A stretch of 50,090 nt of DNA from Deltaproteobacteria bacterium (GTDB taxonomy: Bacteria; Desulfobacterota; Syntrophobacteria; Syntrophobacterales; Syntrophobacteraceae), in NCBI GenBank assembly GCA_021780695.1, contig JAJXYD010000036.1, positions 1 through 50,090 of the forward strand, read 5' to 3'. Both the position numbers and the translations under genes were made by a program. This document shows positions 17,598 through 25,944 of the stretch, in pieces. The notes under the pieces are model-generated. The model did no database searches and was not told the DNA's origin. It worked only from the letters and a program-made list of their open reading frames with translations. Numbering within the stretch: the first letter of the stretch is position 1; each line of letters starts with the position of its first letter.

Positions 17598-18087
17598 CGA
17601 TAAGCAGATAATAGAAGCCGTAATCGACGAAAACGGCCTCCCAGAAATGCTGCGCAGCCATTTATCCGAGTGCCGGGCCTGTCGCATCCGAAAAGATGGG
17701 CTCCAGGAAAGCCTTGCGCGATTGGGTACAATTTCGCGCTCAGGCATCCCCCCGGTTTTTAGAAAGCCAAGGCTCAAAACAGGTGAAAGTCCCAAGGGTT
17801 GGGTAGTCAAACCCGCTCTGGTGCTCTTGGCGTCCCTGGCCCTCCTGTTTTTGTTTCTTACCCCCATGACTGTAAACAGTGACAGGGTCTTTTCCAAAGC
17901 CGTTGTTTTCCGGGAGATGCTCCAGGACCAGAAGTTTATGGCCGAGGTTCAAAGTCTTGAGGAAAATCCCCTGCCCAGTTTCTACAGGGACATTTCCGGC
18001 CAGGCCCCGCAAAAGCCCGATACGCCAGGGCCGGGGGCAGAGCTTGAGACCGTTCCAGCCTCCAGGGGTGGATTACAAAATGGGTAA
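17575..18087 (+). CDS. Zinc-finger (ZAS-type) membrane anti-sigma factor
   Basis: A 170-residue protein with an N-terminal cytoplasmic domain containing H29-x3-C33-x2-C36 (HLSECRAC), the signature of zinc-binding anti-sigma factors. One transmembrane helix follows at about residues 77-98, then a periplasmic tail. It starts with GTG at 17575, overlapping the sigma gene by 23 bases, with GGGAGAA as ribosome-binding site. The overlap would keep sigma and anti-sigma amounts matched. It probably holds the sigma factor at the membrane until an envelope signal arrives. Confidence 0.8.
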   Translation: MKETNHLDDKQIIEAVIDENGLPEMLRSHLSECRACRIRKDGLQESLARLGTISRSGIPPVFRKPRLKTGESPKGWVVKPALVLLASLALLFLFLTPMTVNSDRVFSKAVVFREMLQDQKFMAEVQSLEENPLPSFYRDISGQAPQKPDTPGPGAELETVPASRGGLQNG

Positions 18088-18673
18088 AAGCGCACTTGCA
18101 ATAGTGCTGTTTTTTATACTGACGACGCTTACAAGCGTGTGCGCAGCCCAACAGAAACCGCCGGGCAAGTGGATAAACCGCACACTGGCCAACACCGCGG
18201 CCAGAGAGGCCGCACTGAGGGCAAAACAGGTGCCTCCCGGAAGGTGGTGGCGGCTGTCCTACTTCGCCGTCCCTTTGCAAATAACGGAGATGGAGAAGGG
18301 CGAACTCGATAATCTTTTCGATAATAACCGAATCAGGCTGGCAGATTTAAAAACACAGGTGGAACAAGAAAGAGGCCAACTGGTAGCCGCAATCGACCAG
18401 CAACATCTCGATGAAACAACGGCGATGTCGAGGATGAAAAAACTCGAGGAAAGCCGTTCGCTATTGGCGGCTACACAATTTAGCTACTCGCTGCAAGTAA
18501 GAAAATTACTCGGCTATGAGCGCTTCGAGCGTTTGAAAACTCTTTTTCAAAACTGGAACGGGTTAAAGGAGGATCACCCCGGCGGAGAGGCAGTAAACGG
18601 TCCTCAACCCTCCGGAACAGGCCAACCCGCCAACATTGGAATGGAAAGGGGCATCTCCCCCCCGGGCAACTGA
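18080..18673 (+). CDS. Spy/CpxP-like periplasmic protein (heavy-metal sensor type)
   Basis: A 197-residue exported protein. A signal peptide is clear (residues 1-25, MGKSALAIVLFF... ending SVCAA). The mature part is alpha-helical and charged, with QITEMEKGELDNLF and paired helices like those of the Spy/CpxP/metal-resistance (PF13801) proteins, which bind unfolded proteins or metals in the periplasm. Its ATG at 18080 overlaps the anti-sigma stop by 8 bases. A sigma, anti-sigma, Spy-like gene order suggests this protein either senses the signal or is the output. Assignment to the family is by pattern only. Confidence 0.7.
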   Translation: MGKSALAIVLFFILTTLTSVCAAQQKPPGKWINRTLANTAAREAALRAKQVPPGRWWRLSYFAVPLQITEMEKGELDNLFDNNRIRLADLKTQVEQERGQLVAAIDQQHLDETTAMSRMKKLEESRSLLAATQFSYSLQVRKLLGYERFERLKTLFQNWNGLKEDHPGGEAVNGPQPSGTGQPANIGMERGISPPGN

Positions 18674-18686
18674 TCCCGGCGCAACC

Positions 18687-19373
18687 TCAATGATCGCCGT
18701 GGCCGCCCATGCAGATTTCATTTGCTCCCCGGCGCATGTTTTCCTCGGCCTGTCTTTGGCCGAGCCACTTGAGCACCTTTTCGAACTCCCTTTTGAGTTC
18801 CCCCAGGGCCTGACCTCTGTGAGAGACGCGCAGTTTTTCACTCAGGCTCATCTCGGCAAAAGTTTTGCCCTCGAGCGGATAGAAAAAAAGCGGGTCGTAG
18901 CCGAAGCCATTGGCGCCTCTGGGGGAATCGAGGATCTCCCCTTCGCAGAAAGCTTCGTAGGTAAGGGCTGGACCCGAGGCAACGGCCAGGGACAAAACGC
19001 AGCAAAACCGGGCCCTTCGATTGGTATGACCCTCCAGAGCCTTTAGAAGTTTTTCGTTATTATCCCGATCGGTGGCATGAGGGCCGGCGTAGCGGGCCGA
19101 ATAGACGCCCGGAGCTCCCTTTAGAGCATCCACCAAAAGCCCGGAGTCGTCGGCCAGAGCGGGCAGACCGAGGATTTTGGCCGTAAAGCTCGCCTTCTTA
19201 TAGGCGTTTTCTTCAAAGGTCTTGCCGTCTTCAACCGGCTCCGGGATGGGACCGAAATCGTTTAAATCCTTTACCAAAACCGGGAAATCGGCAAGCATCT
19301 CTTTTATTTCCGCAGACTTTCCCCTGTTTCGCGTAGCGATTACAAGAATATGTTCGGCAACTTTGTCAGACAT
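18687..19373 (-). CDS. rdgB: XTP/dITP diphosphatase (RdgB/HAM1)
   Basis: Removes non-canonical purine nucleotides by splitting XTP, dITP and ITP to monophosphate and pyrophosphate. The family motifs are present: ATRNRGKSAEI near the N-terminus, TFEENAYKKA, ADDSGLLVDAL, and GFGYDPLFF with SHRGQAL toward the C-terminus. It has 228 residues, about 25 more than usual, through a charged and His-containing C-terminal tail. The start lies 3 bases after the tatC stop, so it is probably translated from the tat transcript. Confidence 0.93.
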   Translation of the reverse strand: MSDKVAEHILVIATRNRGKSAEIKEMLADFPVLVKDLNDFGPIPEPVEDGKTFEENAYKKASFTAKILGLPALADDSGLLVDALKGAPGVYSARYAGPHATDRDNNEKLLKALEGHTNRRARFCCVLSLAVASGPALTYEAFCEGEILDSPRGANGFGYDPLFFYPLEGKTFAEMSLSEKLRVSHRGQALGELKREFEKVLKWLGQRQAEENMRRGANEICMGGHGDH

Positions 19374-19376
19374 GGG

Positions 19377-20138
19377 CTATTCACCTGCTTCACTAACTTC
19401 AGCGGGTTTTCCACCACCGAAGAAATAGACGACCCACACGCTCACTTCATAGAGAACGAGCAACGGGAGAGCCATTAAGATCTGGGATACAATATCGGGG
19501 CTTGGGGTAAGCACCGCGGCCAGGACAAAAATGAGCACTATCGCCCATTTTCGCTTTCGCCTCAAAAAATCGGAGCTAATAACGCCCAGTTTGGCAAGAA
19601 AAAAGGCAAAAACGGGAAGCTCGAAGACAAGACCAAAGCACAAGAGCATCTTTTCGGCAAAGGAGAGATACTTATCGATACTCATCATCGGGGTGATATA
19701 GGGAGATGAGGGCGTGGCAAAGAATTTGAATGCTACCGGAACAACGACAAAATAGCCGAACAAAACGCCGCCAACGAAAAACAAGCAGGAACAGAATATG
19801 ACCGGGAGTATATACCTTCGCTCATTCTGATAGAGACCCGGGGCCACAAATTTCCATATTTGCCACAAAATGACGGGCGAAGCGAGGATGATGCCCATAA
19901 TAAAGGACACCTCCATCTCGGCCAGAAAGGCCTCATAGGGAACCGTATAGATGAGCTTTACGGACTGGCCTTTCGGCAATGCATGTACCCATGGCAATAT
20001 GAATATATCGAAGACCCGATCTTTAAAACAATAGGACAGGACGAAGCCCACGCCTATGGCAAGGCCGCAAATTAGCAACCTGCTTCGCAGCTCTTCGAGA
20101 TGCTGAAACAGCGGCATTTTGTTTTCTTCGTCCGACAT
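19377..20138 (-). CDS. tatC: Sec-independent protein translocase TatC
   Basis: The membrane receptor of the Tat pathway, which exports folded proteins with twin-arginine signals. A 253-residue protein with six predicted helices and the conserved N-terminal HLEELRSRL and later PVILWQIWKFVAPGL. The ATG is preceded by AAAAGGAAG. It is the last tat gene in the order tatA, tatB, tatC. Tat export of cofactor-containing enzymes fits the hyp genes, since many hydrogenases use this route. Confidence 0.95.
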   Translation of the reverse strand: MSDEENKMPLFQHLEELRSRLLICGLAIGVGFVLSYCFKDRVFDIFILPWVHALPKGQSVKLIYTVPYEAFLAEMEVSFIMGIILASPVILWQIWKFVAPGLYQNERRYILPVIFCSCLFFVGGVLFGYFVVVPVAFKFFATPSSPYITPMMSIDKYLSFAEKMLLCFGLVFELPVFAFFLAKLGVISSDFLRRKRKWAIVLIFVLAAVLTPSPDIVSQILMALPLLVLYEVSVWVVYFFGGGKPAEVSEAGE

Positions 20139-20248
20139 CTAACTTCCTTTTAGGGCAAATAAAAACCTGTAAACCCGGAGGGCCGAAAAGGCGAACAGCT
20201 CCCCCCTAAGGCCGATAGGACCGATACAAACCGCGAAGCCGACAGGTT

Positions 20249-20611
20249 TTAAACTTTTTCCACCCGCTCTTTAGCCTCGGCTTCCGGACCTTTTTCAGCT
20301 TCAGCCAGCGCGGTTTCCACCGCTTTTTTCGGCTCATCGTAAAGGGCCGATTTGATAGCGGTTCCCTCGTCTGAGGCCAAACTTCGTATAAGGTGGCTTT
20401 TAACGTCTACCGCCCGCTGGGCGGAGCGAAACTCCTCCCTCAGACCGCGAACGGTTTCATCTTCGTACATCGCGCTTTTGAGATCATCCATGGTGCGCTT
20501 AAACTCAGCGTAGCCGCGTCCAAGCGCCCTTGCCACGTCCGGCAGCTTATTGGGACCTACCACCAGTAGAATAACGACCATAATCACGAGAAGGTGTTCA
20601 AATCCGAACAT
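20249..20611 (-). CDS. tatB: Sec-independent protein translocase TatB
   Basis: A 120-residue TatA/B family protein with a single N-terminal transmembrane helix (residues 4-20), a VGPNKLPDVARALGRGYAEF amphipathic segment, and a long charged C-terminal tail. The length, the N-terminal MFGFEHLLVI and the position before tatC favour TatB over TatA. A ribosome-binding GGGGGTG precedes the ATG. Confidence 0.85.
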   Translation of the reverse strand: MFGFEHLLVIMVVILLVVGPNKLPDVARALGRGYAEFKRTMDDLKSAMYEDETVRGLREEFRSAQRAVDVKSHLIRSLASDEGTAIKSALYDEPKKAVETALAEAEKGPEAEAKERVEKV

Positions 20612-20645
20612 ACATCACCCCCAGACAGCACAACCCCCGTGGAGC

Positions 20646-20852
20646 TTACTTGGATTCTTCAGACTTTGAATCCGCGGGTTTGGCTTCGGAGGCCGGTTTG
20701 GTCTCCGACTCTTTTACGTCGGCAGCCCCCATTGCCTTTTTAAACTCACTGATGCCTTTGCCCAGACCGCTACCCAATTCAGGCAATTTTTTGCCCCCCG
20801 CCACGATAACCACAAGCGCCAGTAAGGCTACCCATTCAAATCCGTCTAACAT
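20646..20852 (-). CDS. tatA: Sec-independent protein translocase TatA
   Basis: A 68-residue pore-forming Tat component: one N-terminal helix, then KKLPELGSGLGKGISEFKKA and a Lys/Glu/Ser tail. It is shorter than the TatB-like protein that follows and carries the TatA-type FG-equivalent hinge. TTGGAGG precedes the ATG. It lies between the ccsA and tatB genes. Confidence 0.9.
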   Translation of the reverse strand: MLDGFEWVALLALVVIVAGGKKLPELGSGLGKGISEFKKAMGAADVKESETKPASEAKPADSKSEESK

Positions 20853-20869
20853 GATCGATCCTCCAAAAC

Positions 20870-21721
20870 TTATTGTTTTGCATAACTATGCAAGCCGCTC
20901 AAAAGAAAGTTTACCCCAAAATAAGTAAATAGAACACACCCAAAACCGATCATTGACAACCAGGCAACTCTTTCCCCTTTCCAGCCCTTGAGATTGCGGG
21001 CATGGAGGACGGCGGCATAAATGAGCCAGGTTATAAGAGACCAGGTTTCCTTAGGGTCCCAACTCCAATAGGTGCCCCAGGCCGAGTTGGCCCAGACAGC
21101 CCCCGTTATAATTCCCATGGAGAGCCACAAAAATCCGAAGAGCACCATCTGATAGTTAAACCATTCGAGCTGGGAAGCTTTAGGCAAAAAGCCAAGCAAA
21201 CCCGTTTGCCCATCAGGGTCCGAAGCATATTTTTTTCTCGCAAGATAGAGCGCACTCAAGCCAAAGGAGACTGCAAAAGCCGAATAACCGAGAAAACAGG
21301 TCACTACGTGGGCAATGAGCCAGTTGCTTTTCAGGGCGGGCACAAGGGGCTGGATTTTAGAATCCACTCCTTTTGAAAAGGAGGCGTAGGCCATGGCCAG
21401 AAAAGAAAACAGCGCGGGGAAAACCCCAAGAGCTCGTTGCTTTATCCGCCACTCAAACAGCAGATAAATTACCATTATGGCCCAGGAAGCGAAAACGAGC
21501 GACTCGTACATATCGGCGAGCGGAATATGGCCGTAGCCCTTGAGGTAGGATTCCCGCCAGCGCAGCGCTATCCCCGCAGTTTGAACCAGCAGGGCGATAA
21601 TGCCTGTAATCGTTGCAGTCTTTAGCAAGGGAGGATAGCGAAAAATAGTTCCGGAAAGATAGAAAAGAGTGCAAAAAAAGAATAGGAAAGTAGTCAAACT
21701 GAGCAAAAGAGAACTTGTCAT
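20870..21721 (-). CDS. ccsA: Cytochrome c biogenesis protein CcsA (haem handling)
   Basis: The integral membrane haem-handling subunit of system II cytochrome c maturation, working with ResB. It has 283 residues and about eight helices; the tryptophan-rich haem-binding motif WGTYWSWDPKETWSL lies near the C-terminus. The start overlaps the resB stop as ATGA, so the two are coupled. Homologues are also called CcsB in some genomes. It points to multihaem cytochromes in this organism. Confidence 0.9.
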   Translation of the reverse strand: MTSSLLLSLTTFLFFFCTLFYLSGTIFRYPPLLKTATITGIIALLVQTAGIALRWRESYLKGYGHIPLADMYESLVFASWAIMVIYLLFEWRIKQRALGVFPALFSFLAMAYASFSKGVDSKIQPLVPALKSNWLIAHVVTCFLGYSAFAVSFGLSALYLARKKYASDPDGQTGLLGFLPKASQLEWFNYQMVLFGFLWLSMGIITGAVWANSAWGTYWSWDPKETWSLITWLIYAAVLHARNLKGWKGERVAWLSMIGFGCVLFTYFGVNFLLSGLHSYAKQ

Positions 21722-23055
21722 CGGAGCCCCTCATTTTTTTTATTCGCCTCAATTTCTTCCTGGAGGGGAAGCTCTTTGAGACGCATTTCGAGCGTTGTTC
21801 GCAGTTCCTTGAATTTTTCTTCGAAAACCTGCGTATTGCGGCTCGCCCTGCCCGCAAAGGTGACGATGGTTTTCTTTTTCTTTTCATCGGGTTCGATACA
21901 GACCCACAGTTTCTTATGGCTCGAATAGAACGTCAAGCCTATCGCGAGGGTAAGCAAAATAAAACCGCCCCACACAAGCCAGACACCTGGGTCTTTTTTT
22001 ACTTCCAGCCCCGTAAACCAGGTCGTTTGGGCCTTTGTTACACTCACCCGGTATTTTCCGATTGCGTTTCCGTGGAAGGAGGGTTGATCGACCAGGATCC
22101 ACCTGACCGTAAAGTCTTTTTGCTGGTCGAGTTTGCCGTAGGCCAGTTCGATCGCCCGGCCGACCCCCATGAAGTCATCCTGGTAGTCGGCGACAGCGAG
22201 CACATGCCGGGTACCGGGGATCTTTACGGCTTGCTGGAAGGGCAAAACCATATCGATCTTTGTTTTTGCGGCCGGATCGGTGAGCTGGATTGCGGCCTGT
22301 TTGAGGGTACGACCGTATTGGGCCTGGTAGAAGGTAATGCCCTGATAGACGAGGGGGTGGTTAACCAGGATCGCTTTGCTTAAAACCTTCTTGCCGTTGA
22401 CGATAACTTCGAGATCGCTTCTATACTCCCGGGGCTGTCCCGTAGGGTAGAAGGAAAGATGAAACTTGTCGCAACGGACGCGGAAGGGAAGCTTTAAGGC
22501 CCTTTGGCCGTCAGCGAGCATGACGGTGCTCGATGAGTCGCCCTGGCTAAGATTCATATTGCCCTTAAAGCCCAGGAGCGAGCCGACAAGAACTCCGACA
22601 AGAACTACGAGTACGCTCAGATGGGCAATGTGCACCATGAGCCTGCTCCAACGCCCGCTTTCACTAAAAGCGCACCAGGCGCCGTTTGATTCGAGGGCAG
22701 ACAGGGGGCCGAGAGCTTCCTTCACGGCGGTTTGCACAACCTGCCGCGTTTTTTCCAAAGGCACCTCCGTTGCCAAGACGCCGTTTAAGGAAAATTTTAA
22801 AAGTTTACGCGAATCGAAGTGAGTCTCCGGCTTATTGAGCAGGCGGATAGTTTTGGGCAGCCTGTCCAGGGTGCACGCGACAAGATTTGCGCACAGAAGC
22901 AGCAGCAAGCCTTTAAACCAGACGCTGTAGAAGATAGCGCTTCCCTGGGGCAAAACAGTGCCCAGCACCGAAGCCGCAGCCAAAAGGAGAAAAAGAGTCA
23001 GAGTAAGTTTTACGGATATAAGTAGACGAAAAAGCGCGTTTTTTTCTTTGGACAT
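21718..23055 (-). CDS. resB: Cytochrome c biogenesis protein ResB
   Basis: Partner of CcsA in system II; it is thought to bind apocytochrome and help haem delivery across the membrane. The 445-residue protein has helices at about residues 8-28 (LTLTLFLLLAAASVLGTVLPQG), 40-60 and 145-165, a large periplasmic domain, and a C-terminal helix (LVWGGFILLTLAIGLTFYSSHKK). The start is uncertain: the ATG at 23055 fits the family; an ATG at 23082 would add 9 residues but lacks a ribosome-binding site. It overlaps ccsA by 4 bases. Confidence 0.9.
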   Translation of the reverse strand: MSKEKNALFRLLISVKLTLTLFLLLAAASVLGTVLPQGSAIFYSVWFKGLLLLLCANLVACTLDRLPKTIRLLNKPETHFDSRKLLKFSLNGVLATEVPLEKTRQVVQTAVKEALGPLSALESNGAWCAFSESGRWSRLMVHIAHLSVLVVLVGVLVGSLLGFKGNMNLSQGDSSSTVMLADGQRALKLPFRVRCDKFHLSFYPTGQPREYRSDLEVIVNGKKVLSKAILVNHPLVYQGITFYQAQYGRTLKQAAIQLTDPAAKTKIDMVLPFQQAVKIPGTRHVLAVADYQDDFMGVGRAIELAYGKLDQQKDFTVRWILVDQPSFHGNAIGKYRVSVTKAQTTWFTGLEVKKDPGVWLVWGGFILLTLAIGLTFYSSHKKLWVCIEPDEKKKKTIVTFAGRASRNTQVFEEKFKELRTTLEMRLKELPLQEEIEANKKNEGLR

Positions 23056-23134
23056 CCCGAGTTTTCTCTCCAGGGGTTTCATAAAATGAGAATTTGCACC
23101 ATAACTCGCAAAATACGTTCCCGGCAACAACCAA

Positions 23135-23548
23135 TTATGGAAACTCCCGGAGTTCTTCGAGAAAGGGCATAAGAGACCGATCGGCCATTGTCAATTCCAT
23201 GTTTTTGAGCTCAGACAGTGTTGCCCACTTCAGGGCAACGTGTTCGAGAAGACGAAGAGTGCCGCCGCAGATTTTACACCAGTAGGCGTGCAGGTCGAAT
23301 TCAAAGCCCGGCTCACGCCGGGAGATGGTTTTAAACAAACCCGACACACATATATCCAGGCACAATTCTTCTCTAATCTCCCGAATCAGGGCTCCTTCCA
23401 AACCTTCCCCCGGTTCGACCTTACCGCCGGGAAATTCCCACAGGAGCCCAAATTTTTTCCCCGGCGGCCGCCTTGCCACAAGCAGCCGTTCTTTGTCGGC
23501 AATAAGGGCCGCGGTTATTATCACCCTGCCCGAAAAGGTTTCCTGCAC
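23135..23548 (-). CDS. NUDIX hydrolase, MutT-like (8-oxo-dGTP diphosphatase)
   Basis: A 137-residue NUDIX protein. The NUDIX box runs from G42 to about residue 64 (GKVEPGEGLEGA, then LIREIREEL). RPPGKKFGLLWEFPGGK just before it is typical of MutT proteins that clean oxidised dGTP. It starts with GTG at 23548 with GGGAG upstream. It lies upstream of resB, about 80 bases away, and may share its transcript. Substrate is inferred from family resemblance. Confidence 0.85.
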   Translation of the reverse strand: MQETFSGRVIITAALIADKERLLVARRPPGKKFGLLWEFPGGKVEPGEGLEGALIREIREELCLDICVSGLFKTISRREPGFEFDLHAYWCKICGGTLRLLEHVALKWATLSELKNMELTMADRSLMPFLEELREFP

Positions 23549-23672
23549 AAAGGGACTCCCCGCCCTCTGAAGGCGCCAGTCATATGGTCTCTATAAGGTG
23601 AATAGTTACGATTGCTCTCGAGCGCATCCGATATTACAATGAAAATTCCGGACTGGACAGAGACAATTGCAT

Positions 23673-24611
23673 ATGAGGTCAATCTTAGTGGAAACCGAAT
23701 TTGATGTGGTAATACTTGGAAGCGGCCCGGCGGGGTTGCAGGCAGCAGTGCATTCGGCCAGAGCGAAGGCTAAAACCGCGGTGCTTGGTAAAGTGCGCAG
23801 CAGCGCCCTTTACAGGGCACATGTGGAAAACTACTGTTGCTTAAACGATACCCTCTCGGGCGAATCCATTCTTAGGGAAGGCAGGCACCAGGCCGAAAAA
23901 TTCGGGGCTGTTCTAATCGAGGAAGATGTCATTGGCATCGAGCGGATTTCCGACGGAAGATTTGCCGTAAAGCTCGAATCTTCCGATACCCTGCTGGTCT
24001 GGAGCGTTATTGTGGCCATGGGCATCTCTCGCAACCATTTGAACGTTGCGGGCGAAAAGGAACTCCTGGGCAAAGGGGTGAGCTACTGCGTCGACTGCGA
24101 TGCCAATTTTTACCGCGGCCGCGTGGTAACGTTAGTCGGAGACGGAAGCGCCGCGGTATCCGGTGCGTTGAAGATGCTGCTGGTGGCAAGCCAAACGCAT
24201 CTGGTTTGTGCTTCCCTGGATATTTCCGAAAAACTGCGCTACCAGCTTGAAAGCAGCCCGGTAGAGCTGCATTGCGGGCGCAAGGTCAGCCGCATCCTAG
24301 GAGATAGTGAAGTCCAGGCCCTGTTGCTCGATAATGGAGAAAAGATAGAAACCAGCGGGGTTTTCGTTGAACTGGGGGCCAAGGGCGCCATTGAGCTGGT
24401 GACCGGGCTGGGAGTCGCCCTCGACAGTGAGACGATGCGCTTTGTTGCGGTCACCAAAAAGCAGGAAACAAATGTAGCCGGCCTCTACGCCGCGGGAGAC
24501 ATTTGCGGTCCGCCCTGGCAGATAGCCAAGGCGGTGGGCGAAGGATGCGTAGCCGGGCTCGAGGCTGCGAGCTGGGCGAAAAAAGCCGCCGCAAGGGTTG
24601 CGCAAAGCTAG
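23673..24611 (+). CDS. Thioredoxin reductase-like FAD oxidoreductase
   Basis: A 312-residue flavoprotein with the two-domain layout of bacterial thioredoxin reductases. The FAD motif GSGPAG is at residues 16-21, the redox cysteine pair CVDC at 139-142, and the second FAD motif AAGDICG near residue 275. The pyridine nucleotide domain has GDGSAA at 156-161, but the HRR basic motif that binds the NADPH phosphate is missing. It may therefore use NADH or ferredoxin, as some anaerobe enzymes do, or be an orphan paralogue. The ATG at 23673 has only a weak ribosome-binding site; a TTG two codons upstream is possible. No thioredoxin gene is next to it. Confidence 0.8.
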   Translation: MRSILVETEFDVVILGSGPAGLQAAVHSARAKAKTAVLGKVRSSALYRAHVENYCCLNDTLSGESILREGRHQAEKFGAVLIEEDVIGIERISDGRFAVKLESSDTLLVWSVIVAMGISRNHLNVAGEKELLGKGVSYCVDCDANFYRGRVVTLVGDGSAAVSGALKMLLVASQTHLVCASLDISEKLRYQLESSPVELHCGRKVSRILGDSEVQALLLDNGEKIETSGVFVELGAKGAIELVTGLGVALDSETMRFVAVTKKQETNVAGLYAAGDICGPPWQIAKAVGEGCVAGLEAASWAKKAAARVAQS

Positions 24612-24624
24612 GCAGATCGCCCAG

Positions 24625-24912
24625 CTATTCGTCCAGTTCCCTGGCCGATTCGACCAGGACCGTATCGCGTGGGTCTCCTGGGGTAACGATGCCGGTTATC
24701 TCAACCATTTTACCTTCCAGTTTGCTTAGATCCGGGCCGGTGACAAGGTAGTCTCCACTGTCGGCTCTTAGCACCAATACCTTGTCTTTTCTAAGGAGCC
24801 AGCCGAACAGATGCTCTTCCCGGGCAGCAGCGGCATGGGTGAGCGGAGCTGCCGACAGAAAGGCCAGGATCAAAACAAGTGCTGGGAGCAGGATAGTCAG
24901 CCTTTTAGCCAT
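24625..24912 (-). CDS. Small exported protein, OB-fold-like (95 aa)
   Basis: A 95-residue protein with a clear signal peptide (residues 1-28, basic start then LTILLPALVLILAFLSAAP, cleavage near THA). The mature part is beta-rich: VLVLRADSGDYLVTGPDL and GKMVEITGIVTPG resemble small bacterial OB-fold proteins of the periplasm. No function is known to me. The ATG at 24912 follows GGAGAGG; the frame is open further upstream but without signal peptide logic. It is convergent with the thioredoxin reductase-like gene, 13 bases apart. Confidence 0.7.
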   Translation of the reverse strand: MAKRLTILLPALVLILAFLSAAPLTHAAAAREEHLFGWLLRKDKVLVLRADSGDYLVTGPDLSKLEGKMVEITGIVTPGDPRDTVLVESARELDE

Positions 24913-25197
24913 AACCTCTCCAGTCGATTGGACGGGGTTGGGTTTAAACTCCCAAATCCTTTTGCGGCTTGGAAATTTTTGCCTGATGGAAGCCCTTTTT
25001 TTCGATTGGATATCAGAAACCTTCCTAAAAGTATATCTGTTTTCAGATTTGGATTGAATAGGCTCTTTTTTTAAGATTAAAATTCGGTAGAATACGCTTG
25101 GAGCAAGCAAAAGTGCGGGGCTTTTCCGGATGGCCGGCTTTAGCCCCTCTTCGAGCATTGTCGAAAGAATCTAAATTGGCGCGGGAGTTTTTTAGCG

Positions 25198-25887
25198 ATG
25201 GAAACCAGGTTCAGCTCGGGTCTTGAAGAACTTGAGATGACAATCCTCCAAATGGCGGCACTTGCCGAAAAAGCGCTTGAAAAATCTACAAAGGCCCTGT
25301 TGGAAAGAAACGACGACCTGGCAAGGGAGGTCTTGGAAGAAGACCGTCAAATCGACATGCTTGAGCTTGAAGTCGATCGCAATTCGTTGAAGCTGCTCGC
25401 CCTTGGCCAACCCCTGGCACGGGACCTGCGCTTTATCATCGGGGCGCTGAGGATAGCCGTGGAACTCGAGCGCATAGGCGACCAGGCCGCCAATATAGCC
25501 CGAAGGGCCGTAAGCCTGAATAGCGGCCCTCCTCTTCCGCGCAACAGCGCCCTCGAGGAGTTGGCCGATACCGCCCTGGATATGCTTCACAGGGTAATAT
25601 CTTCTTTTGTAAACCAGGACCCTCACATCGCAACCGAGGTTTGCAAAATGGACGATGTGGCCGACGGACTCCATTCGCGCATCCTCAAGGATGCCCTTGC
25701 TTATATGTCCAAAGAGGCGCCGGCGGTGGAAAGATCGGTCCAGACAATTAACGCGGCCAAGTGCCTTGAGCGGACAGCCGATCAGACAACCAATATTGCC
25801 GAAAGCGTCATTTTTATCGTAGAGGGTGTCAACATAAAGCATCACTGCCACAACAGCGACCAGGCGAGGGGCGATCGTAACGGATAA
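25198..25887 (+). CDS. phoU: Phosphate signalling regulator PhoU
   Basis: A 229-residue all-helical protein with two PhoU repeats; LGQPLARDLRFIIGALRIAVELERIGDQAANI marks the first and AKCLERTADQTTNIAE the second (shown here in part). PhoU links the Pst phosphate transporter to the PhoR/PhoB two-component system and prevents toxic phosphate uptake. No pst or pho genes are near, so it is a stand-alone copy. The ATG at 25198 has GGGAG upstream at a long spacing. Confidence 0.92.
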   Translation: METRFSSGLEELEMTILQMAALAEKALEKSTKALLERNDDLAREVLEEDRQIDMLELEVDRNSLKLLALGQPLARDLRFIIGALRIAVELERIGDQAANIARRAVSLNSGPPLPRNSALEELADTALDMLHRVISSFVNQDPHIATEVCKMDDVADGLHSRILKDALAYMSKEAPAVERSVQTINAAKCLERTADQTTNIAESVIFIVEGVNIKHHCHNSDQARGDRNG

Positions 25888-25944
25888 AGGAAGAAGGACT
25901 ATTTTGCCGTTACTTCTTGCTTTAATGTCATGGGAGAAAATGTA

